From Mumia quercus (GTDB taxonomy: Bacteria; Actinomycetota; Actinomycetes; Propionibacteriales; Nocardioidaceae): a stretch of DNA of 64,000 nucleotides. The notes beneath the pieces are model-generated. The model searched no databases. It saw nothing but the letters and a program-made list of their open reading frames with translations, and was not told where the DNA came from. Below are positions 62,677-64,000 of the stretch, one piece after another. Position numbers and translations under genes: made by a program. Each line of letters starts with the position of its first letter. The stretch's first letter is position 1. Location: NCBI RefSeq assembly GCF_025506335.1, contig NZ_JANZYO010000002.1, forward strand, positions 590,272 through 654,271, read 5' to 3'.

Positions 62677-62773
62677 GCGTAAACCTCCAGGAAGGCGACG
62701 GGAAGGCACCAGCATACGACGGGCGGTGGTCCCTCACGTGCTCCTGCGCACAGTGGGGGAAAAACCGCCCAGG

Positions 62774-63733
62774 TCAGGCGCTTTCGAGCGCGGCGATTCT
62801 TTCCTGGGCGTCCGTGGTGTGCTGCGGGTCCGCCGCGAGGGTGCGGTGGAACCACTCCAGAGCGTCCTGTGTCCGGCCGGCCTCTGCCAGCGCGTCGGCG
62901 TACGCGTAGCGCAGGCGCGCCAGCCACGTCGTCGGGCTGCTGTGGTGCAGCGGCTCCTGCTGCAGCAGCGCCAGCGCGGCATCGAGCTGTCCGAGGTCAC
63001 GGCGTGCGCCGGCGGCGACGATCGCGGCCTCCACCCGGAGGTCGGTGTCCTCGATCTTGTCGCGGGCGTCGGCGACGACCTTGAGGGCACGCTCGGGACG
63101 GCCGAGCGCGCGCTCGGAGTCCGCGATGAGGGCGATGTGGTCGAAGCTCCCCGTCATGCGCTTCGCGGCGCGCAGCTCGGCGAGGGCGTCGGCCCAGCGT
63201 CCGGCGGCGTACGCGGTCTCCCCCGCTGCCTCGCGGATCACACCGATGCGCGGCGCCAGCTCGCGGGCGGCGCGGGCGTGCTTGTACGCGAGGTCAGGGT
63301 CCTCGTCGATGAGGATCCCGGCCGCGACGAGGTGGGACGCGACGGAGTCCGCCTTGCCCGGGGTCAGCGATGTCAGGAGACGTCGGACGCTCTTGTCGAG
63401 CTGATCGGGGTGGACGCCGTCAGGGATCGGCGGCCCCTCGACGCGACGAGGTGCCTCGCGGTCACCCTCGCGCCGAGCGCGGTCCGGACGGTCCCCTTCG
63501 CGGCGCGGGCCGCGAGGCGCGCCGTCACGAGGACCGCGCTGCTGACCGTCGCGCGCGCCGCGCGGGCCTCCGCTGCGGTCCGGGCGTCCACCGCCCTGTC
63601 CGCGGCCCTGCCCGCCCGGGCGACCCTGGCCGCCACCGGCACGACCGCCCTGGCCTCCGCGGCCGCCGCCGGTGTTACGTCCTGCGCCACCGCTACGACC
63701 CTGGCCTCCGCGGCCGGCTCCACGCTCGCTCAT
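62774..63733 (-). CDS. TPR protein with long Gly/Arg-rich N-terminus
   Basis: 319 residues from ATG 63733, preceded by AGGAGG. Residues ~1-95 are a disordered Gly/Arg/Gln-rich region with repeated GRGGQ, RGGQGG and GGPRG text, of the RGG-box type that binds RNA. Residues ~110-315 contain helical TPR-like repeats: HARAARELAPRIGVIREAAGETAYAAGRWADALAELRAA, then ALAEAGRTQDALEWFHRTL. It lies directly downstream of the rrn operon, on the same strand, separated from 5S by its terminator. Possible roles in RNA or ribosome assembly are inference. Confidence 0.75.
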   Translation of the reverse strand: MSERGAGRGGQGRSGGAGRNTGGGRGGQGGRAGGGQGRPGGQGRGQGGGRPDRSGGPRGARDGQQRGPRDGAPRGPRREGDRPDRARREGDREAPRRVEGPPIPDGVHPDQLDKSVRRLLTSLTPGKADSVASHLVAAGILIDEDPDLAYKHARAARELAPRIGVIREAAGETAYAAGRWADALAELRAAKRMTGSFDHIALIADSERALGRPERALKVVADARDKIEDTDLRVEAAIVAAGARRDLGQLDAALALLQQEPLHHSSPTTWLARLRYAYADALAEAGRTQDALEWFHRTLAADPQHTTDAQERIAALESA

Positions 63734-63810
63734 CAATCTGTCCTCCTGCGCTCCGTGCGCTCAAGTCTTGCGTACACACCCTGTTCCGCAAGGCTGCACA
63801 CGTGAAAATG

Positions 63811-63866
63811 GGCTGTGGGCCGTCTCGACCACCCCGTGTGTACGGGATGGGAGACGACCCACAGCC
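63811..63866 (-). terminator. rrn operon terminator
   Basis: GGCTGTGGGCCGTCTC (63811-63826) pairs with GAGACGACCCACAGCC (63851-63866) over 16 bp with one G-U pair. A nested inner hairpin (CCACCCCGT with ACGGGATGG) fills the loop. On the minus strand it lies 9 nt after the 5S 3' end. The sequence beyond it (63737-63810) holds only the start region of the TPR gene. Confidence 0.8.
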
Positions 63867-63875
63867 TTAATGTTT

Positions 63876-63994
63876 GTCCGGCGGCGTCCTACTCTCCCAC
63901 ACAGTCTCCCGTGCAGTACCATCGGCGCTGAAGGGCTTAACTTCCGGGTTCGGAATGTTGCCGGGTGTTTCCCCTTCGCCATGGCCGCCGTAAC
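63876..63994 (-). rRNA. rrf: 5S ribosomal RNA
   Basis: About 119 nt. Read on the minus strand it begins GTTACGGCGGCCATGGCGAA. It includes the conserved loop text CCGAACCCGGAAGTTAAGC and ends with GAGAGTAGGACGCCGCC. The 5' and 3' ends pair to form helix I. The rest of the rrn operon (23S) lies to the right of the window. Exact ends are set by comparison with known 5S RNAs. Confidence 0.95.
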
Positions 63995-64000
63995 CCTTTG

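Overview
The window is a 64-kb, high-GC, gene-dense bacterial chromosome segment. GC-rich third positions, many GTG starts, four-base stop/start overlaps and gene neighbourhoods shared with mycobacteria point to an actinobacterium. The palindromic GGTCTCGATACG/CGACCA repeat and general gene content suggest Nocardioidaceae (Propionibacteriales); that family-level placement is inference. I see no phage, IS element, CRISPR array or resistance island, so this looks like core chromosome with small lineage-specific insertions.

Layout. 1-12.9 kb: assorted metabolic and regulatory genes (partial EEP-family nuclease, methyltransferase with divergent HxlR regulator, a palindromic repeat array, YihY-type membrane protein, L-lactate dehydrogenase, FUSC-type membrane protein, solo GroES-like protein, Bcp peroxiredoxin, tRNA-Leu(UAG), epoxide hydrolase, AraC regulator with VOC protein, TrmL). 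12.9-22.9 kb: a block matching, in order, the mycobacterial Rv1330c-Rv1341 region: rdgB, rph, an Rv1339-like metallo-beta-lactamase-fold enzyme, murI, cysM, cysO, mec, a LigT-like protein, a DUF2017 protein, clpS, then divergent pncB-pncA. 22.9-38 kb: acyltransferase, MpaB/DUF2236 protein, hydrolases, GlcD-type oxidase with divergent Lrp regulator, SDR, M1 and M43 metallopeptidases, helicase/DUF3039, YqgE, MerR, and a secreted NlpC/P60 hydrolase behind a c-di-AMP riboswitch and a CRP-type operator. 38.4-44 kb: NrtR-like regulator, nadA, nadB, nadC and cysteine desulfurase, i.e. de novo NAD synthesis with its Fe-S support. 44-53.3 kb: TPR-GGDEF diguanylate cyclase, LpqI-like lipoprotein, PoxB-like enzyme, a CarH/LitR-like B12 photoreceptor regulator beside a small unknown gene and an ECF sigma factor. 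53.3-60.8 kb: tmRNA, smpB, MFS exporter, M23 hydrolase, ftsX, ftsE, prfB (ribosome rescue, translation termination and division). 60.9-64 kb: sulfatase, an RGG-rich TPR protein and the 5S rRNA that closes an rrn operon entering from the right.

Functional themes: NAD supply is covered twice (de novo nadABC and salvage pncA/pncB). CysM-CysO-Mec provide cysteine synthesis from a protein-bound thiocarboxylate. Cell-wall remodelling is represented by NlpC/P60, FtsEX-M23, the LpqI-like protein and MurI. The parts most worth a second look are the CarH-like locus with operator-like palindromes and an uncharacterised 71-residue ORF (50.8-51.4 kb), the CysO tail that extends beyond Gly-Gly, the riboswitch/CRP leader, and the palindromic repeat array.
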